From Cunninghamia lanceolata (taxonomy: Eukaryota > Streptophyta > Pinopsida > Cupressales > Cupressaceae), in assembly GCA_027924645.1 (NCBI GenBank), contig BSBN01001225.1:13286001-13350000 (forward strand): DNA of 64,000 nucleotides, read 5' to 3'. Positions 36,501 through 46,747 of the stretch are shown piece after piece; the first letter of the stretch is position 1; every line of letters begins with the position of its first letter. The notes beneath the pieces are model-generated. The model made no database searches and was not told the origin of the DNA. It worked only from the letters and a program-made list of their open reading frames with translations. A program made the translations under genes and the position numbers.

Positions 36501-36714
36501 CTATTAGTTGTTTGTGATAGATGTCCATCAATTTTGAGTCTCCAAATTCTTTAATGTTGGCATGGATATAGACCCTAACATCTTCTACATGCAATACCCC
36601 ATGCGAAATGCTAGAAAATGTGCCTAAAGGATCAACTTCTAGAGATTTATAGGGGTATTTCTTGAATTTAGGATGTAGCCTATCAGTGATCTTGACAACC
36701 ATTGGAGTAGCCAT
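33541..36714 (-). pseudogene. E2 ORF2: conserved ~1,057-codon protein of unknown function, stop-riddled
   Basis: One minus-strand frame from ATG 36714 to TAG 33541-33543, broken by about nine in-frame stops (for example 36262-36264, 35818-35820, 34249-34251) and no frameshift. Regions by residue: 1-150, a compact part with HVEDVRVYIH and ITKDAIREVTRLHSFGG; 150-300, FDKRTMTIDDI, YDLCELLLNQLLENL and LPGSSGWVWQNDKPVA; 300-365, KTVWIMPIGYEV; 365-500, lysine-rich with nuclear-signal-like PKRSRATK and KKMKKKK; 500-640, a helical part with IDDIIKAITVDGN and ITPKQIDMIFKDC; 640-810, strongly acidic; 815-1057, coiled coil including IYKFCLSWPKVTEDIEKKV. It has no protease, RT, RNase H or integrase motif. 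E1 carries a homologue (5193-12270), so the protein was conserved. The function is unknown; a DNA/chromatin or particle-assembly role is only a guess. Confidence 0.7.
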
Positions 36715-37348
36715 TTTTCAAGAGATTCAAAGAGAGATTTTTAGAATGGAAGTACCTTTTCATGCTTTAGGGTTTGAAATAGGAGCTAGAACAAATCGCT
36801 GGTTGAATTCAATTTTCTAGTTGATCTTGAGTGAATTGTAGAAACTTTGTTACAGAGCTCTTCTTTTCTTCTTCGGGAATGCAAATGTGCAAATAATTAG
36901 TGAAAGAACCCTTTTATCCTTGTGCAAGCCCTAATTTCCTTTTGTAATAAATGCATAACTTAAGTTATTTGGATGCCCTATTTTGAGAGAGATCTTCTCG
37001 AATCACTGCACTAAACTTACAATCATTATCAGTGAGGATTGACAATGTATCTTCTTTTCTTCAATCATGCCATGGGTCCACAGATCAAAGTGTTTCAATT
37101 TTGAATCATACTGGATCTGTTTGTGAAAATCCTGCTTTAGTGGAGTGCTGTCGGAATCAGATTAACTTGAGCGGTTAAACTCTTGCAAAACTCCATGTGG
37201 ATCTTTCATATTTTTACTAAGGTTATGTAGATGCTTTTCTGAGAACCCTTTAATCTACAGCATTCCATGTGCCGAATTTAGGCACTAGTTGACTGGCTGG
37301 GGGAATTTATTTTTCTTTGTGACTCCCCCTGAGCCAGAGCTCACCCTT

Positions 37349-38521
37349 TTAGTTTCTGAAAGGAATATCAGCACCGGATTTCGGTGCGGATCCATCCCTA
37401 ATATTTTTTGTACTCTTCTTCACCCAAATCTTGCTCATCTCCTTTTGAACTTCATCCACATTCATTTTACCTTTGCCCTTATCTTGTTTTTGCACCGAAC
37501 CTTTTCTATCTTGATTTCTACTTCGGTAGAATTTGGCAATATGACTGGATCTATTGCAATTGTAACAGACAATATTTCTTTGCTTATTTGATTAATATCC
37601 TTTTGATGTACATTGATTAGCCATATGTTCCATTCTATTGCATGCAAAGCATCTACCATTGAATGAATTGTTTATTTGCATATTTCTGTATTCATGAGAT
37701 TTGTGACCATACCTTTTGTAGTTGAAACATTGTCTGGAGAAGGATGGATTAGTCTGATTCCTTCTCCTTCTACACTGAGTTGCTTTATGACCAAAATTGT
37801 TGCAATTGAAGAAATATCCATTGAAGGATGGATATCTTTGAGCATTTGGTTGCCTTACCAGAAGTCTTCTAGGCCTATTTCTTTGATTTCCTGATCCAAA
37901 GTTCTTTTGACCAGATTGGGAGCTTTCACCTTTCTCATATCCCAAGCCACACTTATCATCTACTCTCTTTTGGCTTTCAAGAAGGACTTCAAGTTGGGCT
38001 GAGCTTATCTTGAATTTCTCTTTGTATTCATTTATTTTTTGAAGATCTTGTTTAAGAGTGTCCATCTGATTCTCAAGTTGTTCTTCATTATCTCTAGCTT
38101 CTTCAAGATCAGATTCAAGATGCCTGATTATTCTGTCCATTTTGTGGTAGTCCTATGTCTTCTCCTTGAGGGATTGTTTTAGATTATCTTCAATTTTCCT
38201 TTTTTCTTCAATTTCTTGGGTGAATCTCATAACCCCTGATTCCATTTCATGCCTTACCATAATGACCTCTCTTGACAGCTTCTCACATAGCTTATTTTTC
38301 TCATTCAGATCTTCATTAGTATCATTGTCTTCACTCTAATTGGGTAATTTTTGAATTAGTTCCTTTCTCTTTTTCACAGAGATACTAAGTTTTTCTTTTA
38401 GCTCATTTATGAAATCATCAGCTTGTTTGAGTCTTTCTCTCAAACTATTGACTTCAGAATGGGATTGTACAAGACCATCTAGGGCAGACTAAAGTTCTTC
38501 CTTCATACCATATATATCCAT
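37349..38521 (-). pseudogene. E2 ORF1: gag-like protein with coiled coil and four zinc knuckles
   Basis: Minus-strand frame from ATG 38521 (51 bp inside the PBS) to TAA 37349-37351, about 390 codons with stops near 38489, 38340, 38151 and 37592. The N-terminal half is coiled-coil-like (SLRERLKQADDFINELKEKL and following). Then come KEKFKISSAQLEVLLESQKR and DDKCGLGYEKGESS, a segment resembling Sirevirus gag. Four CCHC-type modules follow: NCNNFGHKATQC (first C changed to F), CFNYKRYGHKSHEY (second and last C changed to Y), CFACNRMEHMANQC, and CYNCNRSSHIAKFY (last C changed to Y). The C-terminus has IWVKKSTKNIRDGS. The usual gag capsid domain is not evident. It would bind RNA and package the element. 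Confidence 0.75.
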
Positions 38522-38571
38522 TGAGATTCCCAGATCTTCCCCAAGCTGTTAGGCTTTGTTCAGAGTAACTT

Positions 38572-38584
38572 AGCTTTGATACCA
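38572..38584 (-). other. E2 primer binding site
   Basis: The complement reads TGGTATCAAAGCT, two bases inside the 5' LTR. It matches the initiator-Met PBS TGGTATCAGAGC with one G-to-A change. Confidence 0.85.
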
Positions 38585-38586
38585 AT

Positions 38587-39711
38587 TGTTGGAAACAAGG
38601 CAGATAATTGAGAGGGGGGGTGAATTAGTTATCTCAAAATTTCCTTAACTTTCTTTTCTTTTGTTATCTTAATAATCAGTGCAGCATCAAAACATATAAG
38701 CATATGTGATCATAAGAACAGAAATAAAATCAACACACATAACACAAGGATTTTTACGTGGAAAACCCTGTTAAGGGAAAAACCACGGGGTGACTAACCC
38801 AAGATTGTATTCTCTGTTAAAAGAATAAAGGAGTACAAAATGGCACTTGCCAATTAGGGCTCACTCCCTGAGCACATTGGTCACAAGAGGCACATTGACT
38901 ACAAGAGACTCACTGTCTACAAAACTTACAGAAGATAATCAAGTGTTTGAACTGATGAGAATCATCTATAAATGCAAGAGTTTAGTTCTAGTTTAGGCAC
39001 AATATACTGATCTAATGAACTTCATCCTTCCTTTGCTCAACGTTGTTGTTTTGTCACGTATCGGACTTGAATTGTTGTTCCCACACTTATCTCTGCTTTT
39101 CTTCATGCCTTACTTCATCACTTGCTTGCATGCTCCCTCACATGTTGAAATCCATTTGGTATATATATCCGCATCAAGGATTTTTATCAACTTGCTAGTC
39201 GACATCAAGAAAACTACAAGTACTTACTCTGTCAGTTGAATCCATGCTTGATTTATGATGTGTATCAAAAACATAGACATAGAATTCATTAATCATATTG
39301 GCCAATAATGTATGATCCCACAAATTGCTTGATCAACACAATTTACTCATCTAGATTGAAGTCTAATACTTTATCAGTCAGTTCTTCCTTTATTTTCTCT
39401 ACCTGAATAACCCAACACTCAGATCCTCATATCTTTTCCTTGATTTATCACTGTAGGCTAAATATTTGGAGTACAGTAGTCATGATATCCCTCTTGACTT
39501 TCCAAAGTCCGTAACTTACTGAGTTACACCATCTAAGAGATCCGGACCTAATTGTCAGACCTTGTTACATACTCTATTCTTGTTCACCGGATCAAAACAA
39601 TCTTCAATCTGACTTTTGGTATAGGCATACTATGTACTACGGATGTGTGGGATAGACTTTGTTGCCATCAATGACAACACTAATGAAGCCACATAGTGTC
39701 TCTTGCCAACA
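38587..39711 (-). repeat. E2 5' LTR
   Basis: 1125 bp, plus-strand ends TGTTGGAAAC and CTTGCCAACA, giving a perfect 6-bp inverted repeat TGTTGG/CCAACA. It contains a 'tacgtggaaaaccctg' block (near 38755) also found in decayed form in the 3' LTR and in E1. Confidence 0.9.
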
Positions 39712-39716
39712 GAATT

Positions 39717-40275
39717 CTCTTAAGTTCCTACCCTTATGAGAGGAGGGCATGGACTTAAGGGGATGGGAAATGGAAAAGGGGTGAGATCTGAAAAGATCCT
39801 TAAAAAGATGTAACTCTTCAAGATGAGCCAACCATGGGATACATAAGGATTGATATGATACCAAATCAGAAACACCCATGGCAAAAGGGGATAAAAAAAG
39901 ATTAAGGGAGATCGGTGAGATTATACTAACCAGAATGGAGATGAGTAGGAAGGAAAGACAAAAATAGACCCAAGAAAGTCAAGAAAGATACCATAGAAGG
40001 ATGTAGAAGGTATGAGGGACAAATAGAAGATGTGAAAGAGAAATTGTAAAGGAAAAGAAATAGTTGGATGAGTGTGCCAATGAGGGTGTTGTTGAGCATG
40101 CCAAGGTGGGTGCTACTAGAGAGAAGAATATAAAGGGAAAAGAAAGAATGGATGAAATAGCCATAGAGGCTACCATAAATTTGATACAAAGAAACATAGA
40201 CAATATTGAACCTATCACAATGCATATTGATAGGGCTACAAAAATTGTAAAAAGTATAGGAGGAAGAATTGGGGC
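39717..40275 (+). pseudogene. Host-element gag-like N-terminal fragment (H2), cut by the Tat element
   Basis: Sequence between E2 and the Tat element. From 40064 a plus-strand frame is open for 70 codons (MDECANEGVVEHAKVGATRE, later IEATINLIQRNIDNIEPITM) and runs into the Tat LTR at 40275. Removing Tat and the chromovirus joins 40275 to 62249 (…attggggc + atatgacca…). The same plus strand carries a gag with zinc knuckles further on (62872-64000), so this is tentatively the start of that element's coding region or its leader. The first 340 bp (39717-40063) show no reading frame of note. Confidence 0.4.
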
Positions 40276-41355
40276 TGTATACGCCTAAAAATGACACAAA
40301 TCATCCTAAATAAATATTCTAAATATTTATTCCATTCTTCTACCAATTAAATAAATATTCTAAATTTATTTAATCGATTCACTGTTCCATAATTAAATAA
40401 ATTCAATTTATTTAATTAAAATTCTTCTAAATGTCCTACCTAATTAAATAATTATAAATTATTTAATTAATCTAAATTCCTCTATCCTAAGTTCTAAATT
40501 CAAAAATCCACCTCACCTTTACACCTCACCTTTTCCACCTCACCTTGTCCACCTCATCAGGTTGCACATGTAATTAAATATATTTAATATTTAATTACCT
40601 ATTTTTCTCTCACCCACATGGCCTATTTCTTCTCAAATCAGAAGTTAGTTAACTAATCAATCAAATATGTTAACTAATTAGTCATTTGAGTTCACTGATC
40701 AATCTATTCTGTTGACTCCTCAATCAACCCAGTTCACTGGTCAATCAATTCAGTCAATCCCATAATCCACTCTTCTAACTGATCAATCAAGTTTGTTAAC
40801 TGATCAGTCAATGGAGTTAACTCTCCAATCAATTTTGTCACATCCCCTCTTTCATGATGGAGCTGGGACACTTGTCACATTTCTACTGGTTGCACATTCC
40901 TCAACCATCCTCAGCTGTTGATCTTCATATCTCCTCTTAACTGTTGATTCCCATTCTTCCAAGTCTATAAATGAAGCTTCATCCCTCCATTCTAATCATC
41001 CAAGCTATCTACATTATTACTCTGCAGAAATTCACCAGCGCGCCTTTGGCACCCTCTTACCATTCACTAGCTTGAGATCACATACTTGCCTTGGAGCTCA
41101 TCTTCATTGCATATCACAACAGCCATTTACCATAGACTTCCTCGAACACAGCTTAAAGGAGTGCACTCTCTGAGGGCTTACTTCATCTGCAAAAGGACGG
41201 TTGTAATAGGTGAACAACAGAAGCATCGATTTCAGGGAAGGTTTGCTTTGTGTTATTAATTGCTATTTTCTTTCAATCTTTCTTGTTATCTTCTATTATG
41301 TTGATGTTTGGGTCTTATAAAATTCAATTTGATTGATCCACGTTTTACCCTTACA
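40276..41355 (+). repeat. Tat element 5' LTR
   Basis: 1080 bp, TGTATACGCC to CCCTTACA. TATAAAT at 40966-40972 is a likely TATA box, with the same word at 54246-54252 in the 3' copy. The LTR is rich in 'tcaatcaa' and 'gttaactgatca' words and CCACCTCACC repeats near 40510-40555. Confidence 0.95.
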
Positions 41356-41359
41356 TTTT

Positions 41360-41370
41360 TGGTGCCCACC
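41360..41370 (+). other. Tat element primer binding site
   Basis: TGGTGCCCACC lies four bases after the LTR end (TTTTTGGTGCCCACC). It resembles the TGGCGCCCACC-type PBS of plant Tat/Ogre-like elements with one C-to-T change. I do not name the tRNA. Confidence 0.6.
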
Positions 41371-41577
41371 ATTCAATTTTATGTTTTTTACAAATTTTTG
41401 TAGTAAAAATTTGTGTTTCTCTAAAGCCCATTGTTGAGTTTTGCAAGGATCTATCAAAAGGTGACCTCCTAGGTTGAAACTGACATCACCAACGTGCTCA
41501 GAAGAGTCAAAAACCTTAGAATCACCTGTTAATTCACAAAAATCAGAGACTGAAAAAAATCTCTGTGATTTTTTTGA

Positions 41578-42163
41578 GGGTGTATCCTTTTATCCAGTGG
41601 TCCAAAGGGTGCTTCCGCAGGGTGCATTGCTTTATCCAACGGTCTGAAGGGTGCTTCTGCATCCTTTTATCCAATTGTCTGAAGAATTTTTTTTGTAGGG
41701 TGCATCCTTTTATCCAGCGGTCCAAAGGGTGCTTCCACAGGGTGCATTGCTTTATCCAGCGGTCCAAAGGGTGCTTCCGCAGGGTGCATCACTTTATCCA
41801 GCAGTTCGAAGGGTGCTTCCATGTCCTTTTATCCAACTATCCAAAGGTTTTTTTCTACAGGGTGCATCATTTTATCCAGTGGTTCGAAGAGTGCTTCTGC
41901 AGGGTGCATCCTTTTATCCAGTGGTCCAAAGGGTGCTTCTGTAGGGTGCATCGCTTTATCCAGCAGTCCAAAGGGTGCTCCCGCATCCTTTAATCAACTG
42001 TCCTAATAGCTTTTTCGCAGGGTACATCCTTTTATCCAGCGGTCCGAAGGGTGCTCCCACAAGGTGCATCATTTTATCCAGTGGTCCGAAGGGTGCTTCC
42101 GCATCCTTTTATCCAATGGTCCGAAGGGTGCTTCTATAGGGTGCATCGTTTTATCCAGCAATC
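41578..42163 (+). repeat. 42-bp tandem array in the Tat leader
   Basis: About 14 units of a 42-bp motif (GGTGCATCCTTTTATCCAGC plus GGTCCGAAGGGTGCTTCCGC and AG), some shortened to about 36 bp. Every third unit is a variant without the GGTGCA start (beginning CATCCTTTTATCCAA) and often ends in a T-run, so there is a higher-order period of about 120 bp. Because 42 is a multiple of three, one frame stays open over 142 codons as a 14-residue repeat (RVHPFIQRSKGCFC-like), probably by chance. Confidence 0.9.
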
Positions 42164-42540
42164 CTCTATCCTGCCTTCTTCTACATGTCATAAGGGTGGT
42201 ATCTTTTTCTATTTGCCATAACAGGAGCATACGAACTCGTAATCTCACAAATAAACACTCGTTGGAAAGGTAATTCTGTGAACTTCACAATGGAGCAGGT
42301 TTGATCAAGTGATTTTATCATTTTGTCAGTTATTTTTACAGTCAAAGTTCAGCTATCTTTCCAAGCTTAAATCTAGTATTTTTTCTTGAAAACTAATGAT
42401 TTATCTGTGCAGCTTGACTTAAACACTTGTCAAAGAAAGGAGAAAAAAAACTTCTGATATATTTTCTATAGGGTTGAGAGCTAGATAGTTTTATTTTCCT
42501 TAACACACACATCATAGTTTAACTAGGGGGAAAGTAAAAC

Positions 42541-42960
42541 AACTTGCATACAATTTCCATCTAGTTCTAATTAGGAAGGAGTAAACCATTGTTCATGCAA
42601 CTTGCATACAATTTCCATCTAGTTCTAATTAGGAAGGAGTAAACCATTTTCATACAACTTGCATACAATTTTCATCTAGTACTAATTAGGAAGGAGTAAC
42701 CCATTGTTCATGCAACTTGCATACAACTTTCATCTAGTACTAATTAGGAAGGAGTAACCCATTGTTCATGCAACTTGCATATAATTCTCATCTAGTTCTA
42801 ATTAGGAAGGAGTAACTCATTGTTCATGCAACTTGCATACAATTTTCATCTAGTTCTAATTAGGAAAGAGTAACCCATTGTTCATGCAACTTGCATACAA
42901 TTTTAATCCAACTCTAATTAGAAAAGTAACAACATGCATGCCAATCTCACATAGTTTCTA
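42541..42960 (+). repeat. 58-bp tandem array in the Tat leader
   Basis: Seven units with starts at 42541, 42599, 42656, 42714, 42772, 42830 and 42888, period 58 bp. Each contains AACTTGCATACAATTTCCAT, then CTAGTTCTAATTAGGAAGGA, then GTAACCCATTGTTCATGC. The last copy is degenerate. No spacers vary between copies, so this is not a CRISPR array. Tandem repeats in untranslated regions are common in Tat/Ogre elements. Confidence 0.9.
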
Positions 42961-44200
42961 ATTAGGAGGGTGATAACTGAATTATTGCAATCTTAGTTTC
43001 ATTGATCATTGCTATGTGGCTATCTCTTTCAGTTAAGAATATTGCTATCTTGCAAAGGAAAGAATCATTGCTATCTCCTAATCACTTCAAAGTTAACAAC
43101 TGTGTGAGTGCACAAGTAGAGTAGCCCATTTAGTTTTTTTAAATTTTAACTAGGTTGGATTAACCAGTGTATTCTATGCTTGCAAATGACAATAGGCTTA
43201 TGCTCTCCCCTTTTCTGGGTGATCAGAGTGCTAGACTTGTCATTCTATTTGTTTAACCTTTAGGAGGGGCTTGCCCTTGGATGCACGCTTGTCCAAGTGG
43301 GAACGACCCTGAGTGGTAACAGGCTAAAGCCAAGCCCTTCCAAGCCACTTAAAATAAATTGTGCTTGAGGTGAAAACTTCCTGCAACAAGTGCTGTTATG
43401 TTACACCGACGGCCAACCTCCCCCAAAACCCTCTAAGGCGCAACCCTTTCAGGCTGGGAGACTCCACAACGGAGAGTAGTGCTGCCGCATGTGTAACCAC
43501 TTGAATGGTTGCCCGCATTAAATACCTCTTGTTCTAGTGGCCCAAAACCCTTATAATCCATTTCTCGCCTAGGATTTTTGTGCTTGCTTTTGTTCAGTTT
43601 AGTCCAAAATAGAGTCAAAAAAACCACAAAAACAATAAAAAACTACAAAATATTCTTTGTGCTTGCTGTGTTTTCTTGCTGTTAATTCATAAAATCAGAC
43701 CAAGAAAGCCGTGTTCCAGCCAAAAATACCAAAATTTTGCCAAAAAATTCAACATTGCGCATACACCCATTTCAGCCTAGCTTCACTTTCTGAGATCAGA
43801 TTCAACCTTGCAGTCAGTCTTCATCCGTTTCACCCAAGTCTCTCTCTTTCGTCACTCGTCCCATTCACTTTCTGTCCAAACACTTCTTGTCCCAAAGTCA
43901 GTTTATCCCATACTGGTTTGACATAGGTCCCTTTTCGTGTCATTTGTGAATTCACGTAAGCCTAGTAGGTCACAGTACCTTTGCTAGTAGTCTTGTTGAA
44001 CGACTAGTCCATATATAGTAAGACAGGTATCAACTACCCTTACTAGTGGCTACCGTCTTGTGTCAACCATCTTACTTGAAGTCATTGAGCAAGAAAACCC
44101 TTTGTCCAAGTCATATCCTAGGTATCCCATCCACTACAGTCTCTGTCGGCACCTTGCCCAAATTTCTAGTCCCAGTCCCCTCCATCCCGCGTCACCTTGC
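42961..44200 (+). other. Remaining Tat leader, non-coding
   Basis: Between the second tandem array and the gag start there are 1.2 kb with no gene. It contains a segment with 'ggaacgaccctgag' and 'gccaagcccttccaagccac' words at 43290-43350. The leader is 2.85 kb in total, typical of the long leaders of Tat elements. Confidence 0.6.
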
Positions 44201-46747
44201 ATGGTTCTTACTCGATCCCAGTACAACAAACAAAAAGAAATGGCCGGTTCATCCAATCACCTCGTCACACCACATGAGGAGGATGAAGAAATTTCTCACG
44301 AAGAATTAGTCGTGCACATCCAAGATAGAAAATTCCAACGCCTGGTAGAGAAAGTGCTCCCTGAAGACCCCCATAAATACTTCCATCATCTTGCTAGTCT
44401 CGAAATCAAACTCCCTGCAGACTTTGACATAACCTCTATTATGGAAAATATAGATGATGACTCGGAGAGGAGGTGTGATGATCATGAGAGGGGCACGAAT
44501 GACCCAGTCCCACATGCAAATGAGAGAGATACAAATGACAGGGTCCCACATGCAAATGATAGAAGAAAGAAACCTATGGACCAAAATGCTCCTATGGAAG
44601 ACATGAGAAAACAAATCAAAAGTCTAAAACAAGAAATGTCAGACCTCAAAATGGGTATCAACACTAAGAACTATTCCTTGGAAGATATAGCACCATACCC
44701 CTTTGACAAAAGTCTGGACATGAGACCATTCCCCTACAGGTTCGAGGTGCCAAAGTTCGATAAATATAAAGGGAAAGAGGACCCTAGAGATCATATCTGG
44801 GAATTCAATGCAGCATGTTTAGAAGTAGCTCACAACGAGACCTACTTGATGAGACTATTCCCAAGATCTTTAGGTGGTCAAGCTATGGAGTGGTTCTCAC
44901 GTCTCCCACCAGGAATCAGAACTTTTGATGAACTCATCAATAAATTCATAACGCACTTCTCTTACAACATAGAACATGAGGTATCTATGCTAGATCTATG
45001 CAACACCAAACAAAAGAGTGGTGAGTCATTTGCCACCTTCTTACAACGATGGAGACAGCTAGCTAGTAAGTGTTCTTACGATATGCCTGAGAAGCAGCTA
45101 TTGGAAATGTTTGTCCACAACCTAAACATGGATCTTAGCTATTAGATTCAAATACAATGCCCTACATCATTCTCCAAAGTCATTGAAATGGGCCTATTCA
45201 TTGAAAAAGCTATGATCACTAAAGGAACTCTCAAGCTCTACAAGGACACACCTACTTCCAATTACACAACGGATAAATCAAAGTTTTGGACCAAGAACAA
45301 GAATGTGGTCAACGATGGCATAGTGGATGCCAAGGTGGCAGCCCCCAAGCAACAACCCGTATTCACTCTAAAGGGAGAAACAAATAATGGTACAACCAAC
45401 AAACCACCTTCTCGGGAGCCCAGACCTTGGTTCAATTCAAATCCAAGGAGAAACTTCACACCATTGGGTGAGTCTCAAGAGTCTGCACTAAGGAAGTTGT
45501 TGGCAAACAACAAAATTTCTCTACTGCCAACAAGTGATTATGAGCCTATAGTCAAACCTCCCTACTAGAAGGACACAGACTATTGTGAATATCATCGAGG
45601 AAGGGGACATACAACTAACAACTGCATATGCCTCAAAAATGTCATCCAATATGTGCTAGATCAGAACCAGGGAGGGACACAACAGCATACCTCCAATGAA
45701 ACTCATGTAGCCTACAGGGATCCACTTTTGAATCACAACAGGCCATATAACTACAACAACAACAACAACCATGGCCATAACAACAACGGCAACAATAGTA
45801 ATGACAACAACATTAATCACAGCCGGTCAAATCTGAACAGTAGGATGAGTAATGCTAACTATGCAAGTGTTCCTTTTGACTACACCATAAACTGCATTTC
45901 TGAGCATATTCCGCAGGTCAATGTCATCTCACCCAACCAACAACTAGGACCTAACCAAACTAGTTGTAGTATAATTACCCACAGTGGTAAAGTCACACTC
46001 AATACCGTTCCTTCGAGGTCGTCACCATCTCCATCCACCTTTTGTCAATACAATGTCATCGACCAGTTACAGAAAACTCCGGCTCACATTTCCATATTGG
46101 AGCTATTGCGTCTATCTCCTTCTCATAAGGAGATTCTTGAGAAAGCCTTAGTGGAAACCACTGTCCCCACTAACTTGGCTCAAGAGAAGTTCCAGACCAT
46201 GGTAGACAATCTAACATCCTCCACTTCCATATCATTTACTGAGCAAGATGACCTTTCTGTATCTCAACCCCACAACACCCCTCTGCACATTGTCGCATTC
46301 ATACACAAGCACCGCATCAAGAGGGTTCTCATTGATGGGGGTGCTAGTTTAAATATTTGCACATTGAAGCTAGTCCTTGCACTGGGGTTCTCCGAACAGG
46401 CAGTTGATCCAAGGAGGAAAATTACCATCAAAGCATATGACAAGGAAGAAAGAACCACAAAGGGAACGGTTGTCCTACCCATTCAAGTGGGACCGGTAAT
46501 CAAAGATGTGGTGTGCCAAGTCCTTGATCGGGAGCTTGCTTATAATATCCTACTAGGGAGACCATGGATCCATGCCATGAAGGCTGTCCCCTCAACCTAC
46601 CATCAATGCATTAAATTCTCGTACAATGGCAAGCAGGTCACCATTCAAGGCGACCCCGACCTCTACCAACACTGCAATTCTTTCTGTGCCAAACCCGAAT
46701 GTGTCATATCCAACAATAGAGCCTACATTTCCCCTACCCCACAATAG
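44201..46747 (+). pseudogene. Tat gag and protease
   Basis: The likely start is ATG 44201 (MVLTRSQ, a common start in this clade), although the frame is open from 44060. One frame with stops at 45143-45145 and 45566-45568. Residues 160-315 form the Retrotrans_gag region (PYRFEVPKFDKYKGKEDPRD, SLGGQAMEWFSRLPPG, ESFATFLQRWRQLASKC). A Tat-type zinc finger CEYHRGRGHTTNNC lies at 45584-45625. An asparagine-rich linker (about 45740-45850) precedes the aspartic protease, whose active site VLIDGGASLNICT (46324-46362) fits the DGGA form usual in Tat elements and is followed by NILLGRPW. It would assemble particles and process the polyprotein. The frame ends with TAG 46745-46747; a little further a one-base shift moves coding to the next frame. 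Confidence 0.9.

Larger units (their letters stand above)
32105..39711 (-). mobile_element. E2: non-autonomous Sirevirus-like LTR element with a novel large ORF2
   Basis: Complete minus-strand element of 7607 bp with LTRs 38587-39711 (5') and 32105-33230 (3') and a perfect 5-bp duplication GAATT (32100-32104 and 39712-39716). In sense order: iMet-like PBS (38572-38584), ORF1 (38521-37349; coiled coil and four zinc knuckles), a 634-bp spacer, ORF2 (36714-33541, about 1,057 codons, no pol motif), and several polypurine tracts (33231-33390). The LTRs differ at about 5% over 370 bp by eye, mostly transitions, so E2 is younger than E1. The whole order is shared with E1, so the missing pol is a family trait and not a deletion private to this copy. 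Confidence 0.9.

Noticed and set aside
41565..41993. 142-codon frame with a 14-residue repeat
   Set aside because: The 42-bp DNA repeat has a period divisible by three, which keeps any frame lacking a stop in the unit open. Other frames of the array are open too.
42541..42960. CRISPR-like regular spacing
   Set aside because: There are no variable spacers; the whole 58-bp unit repeats. The genome is eukaryotic.
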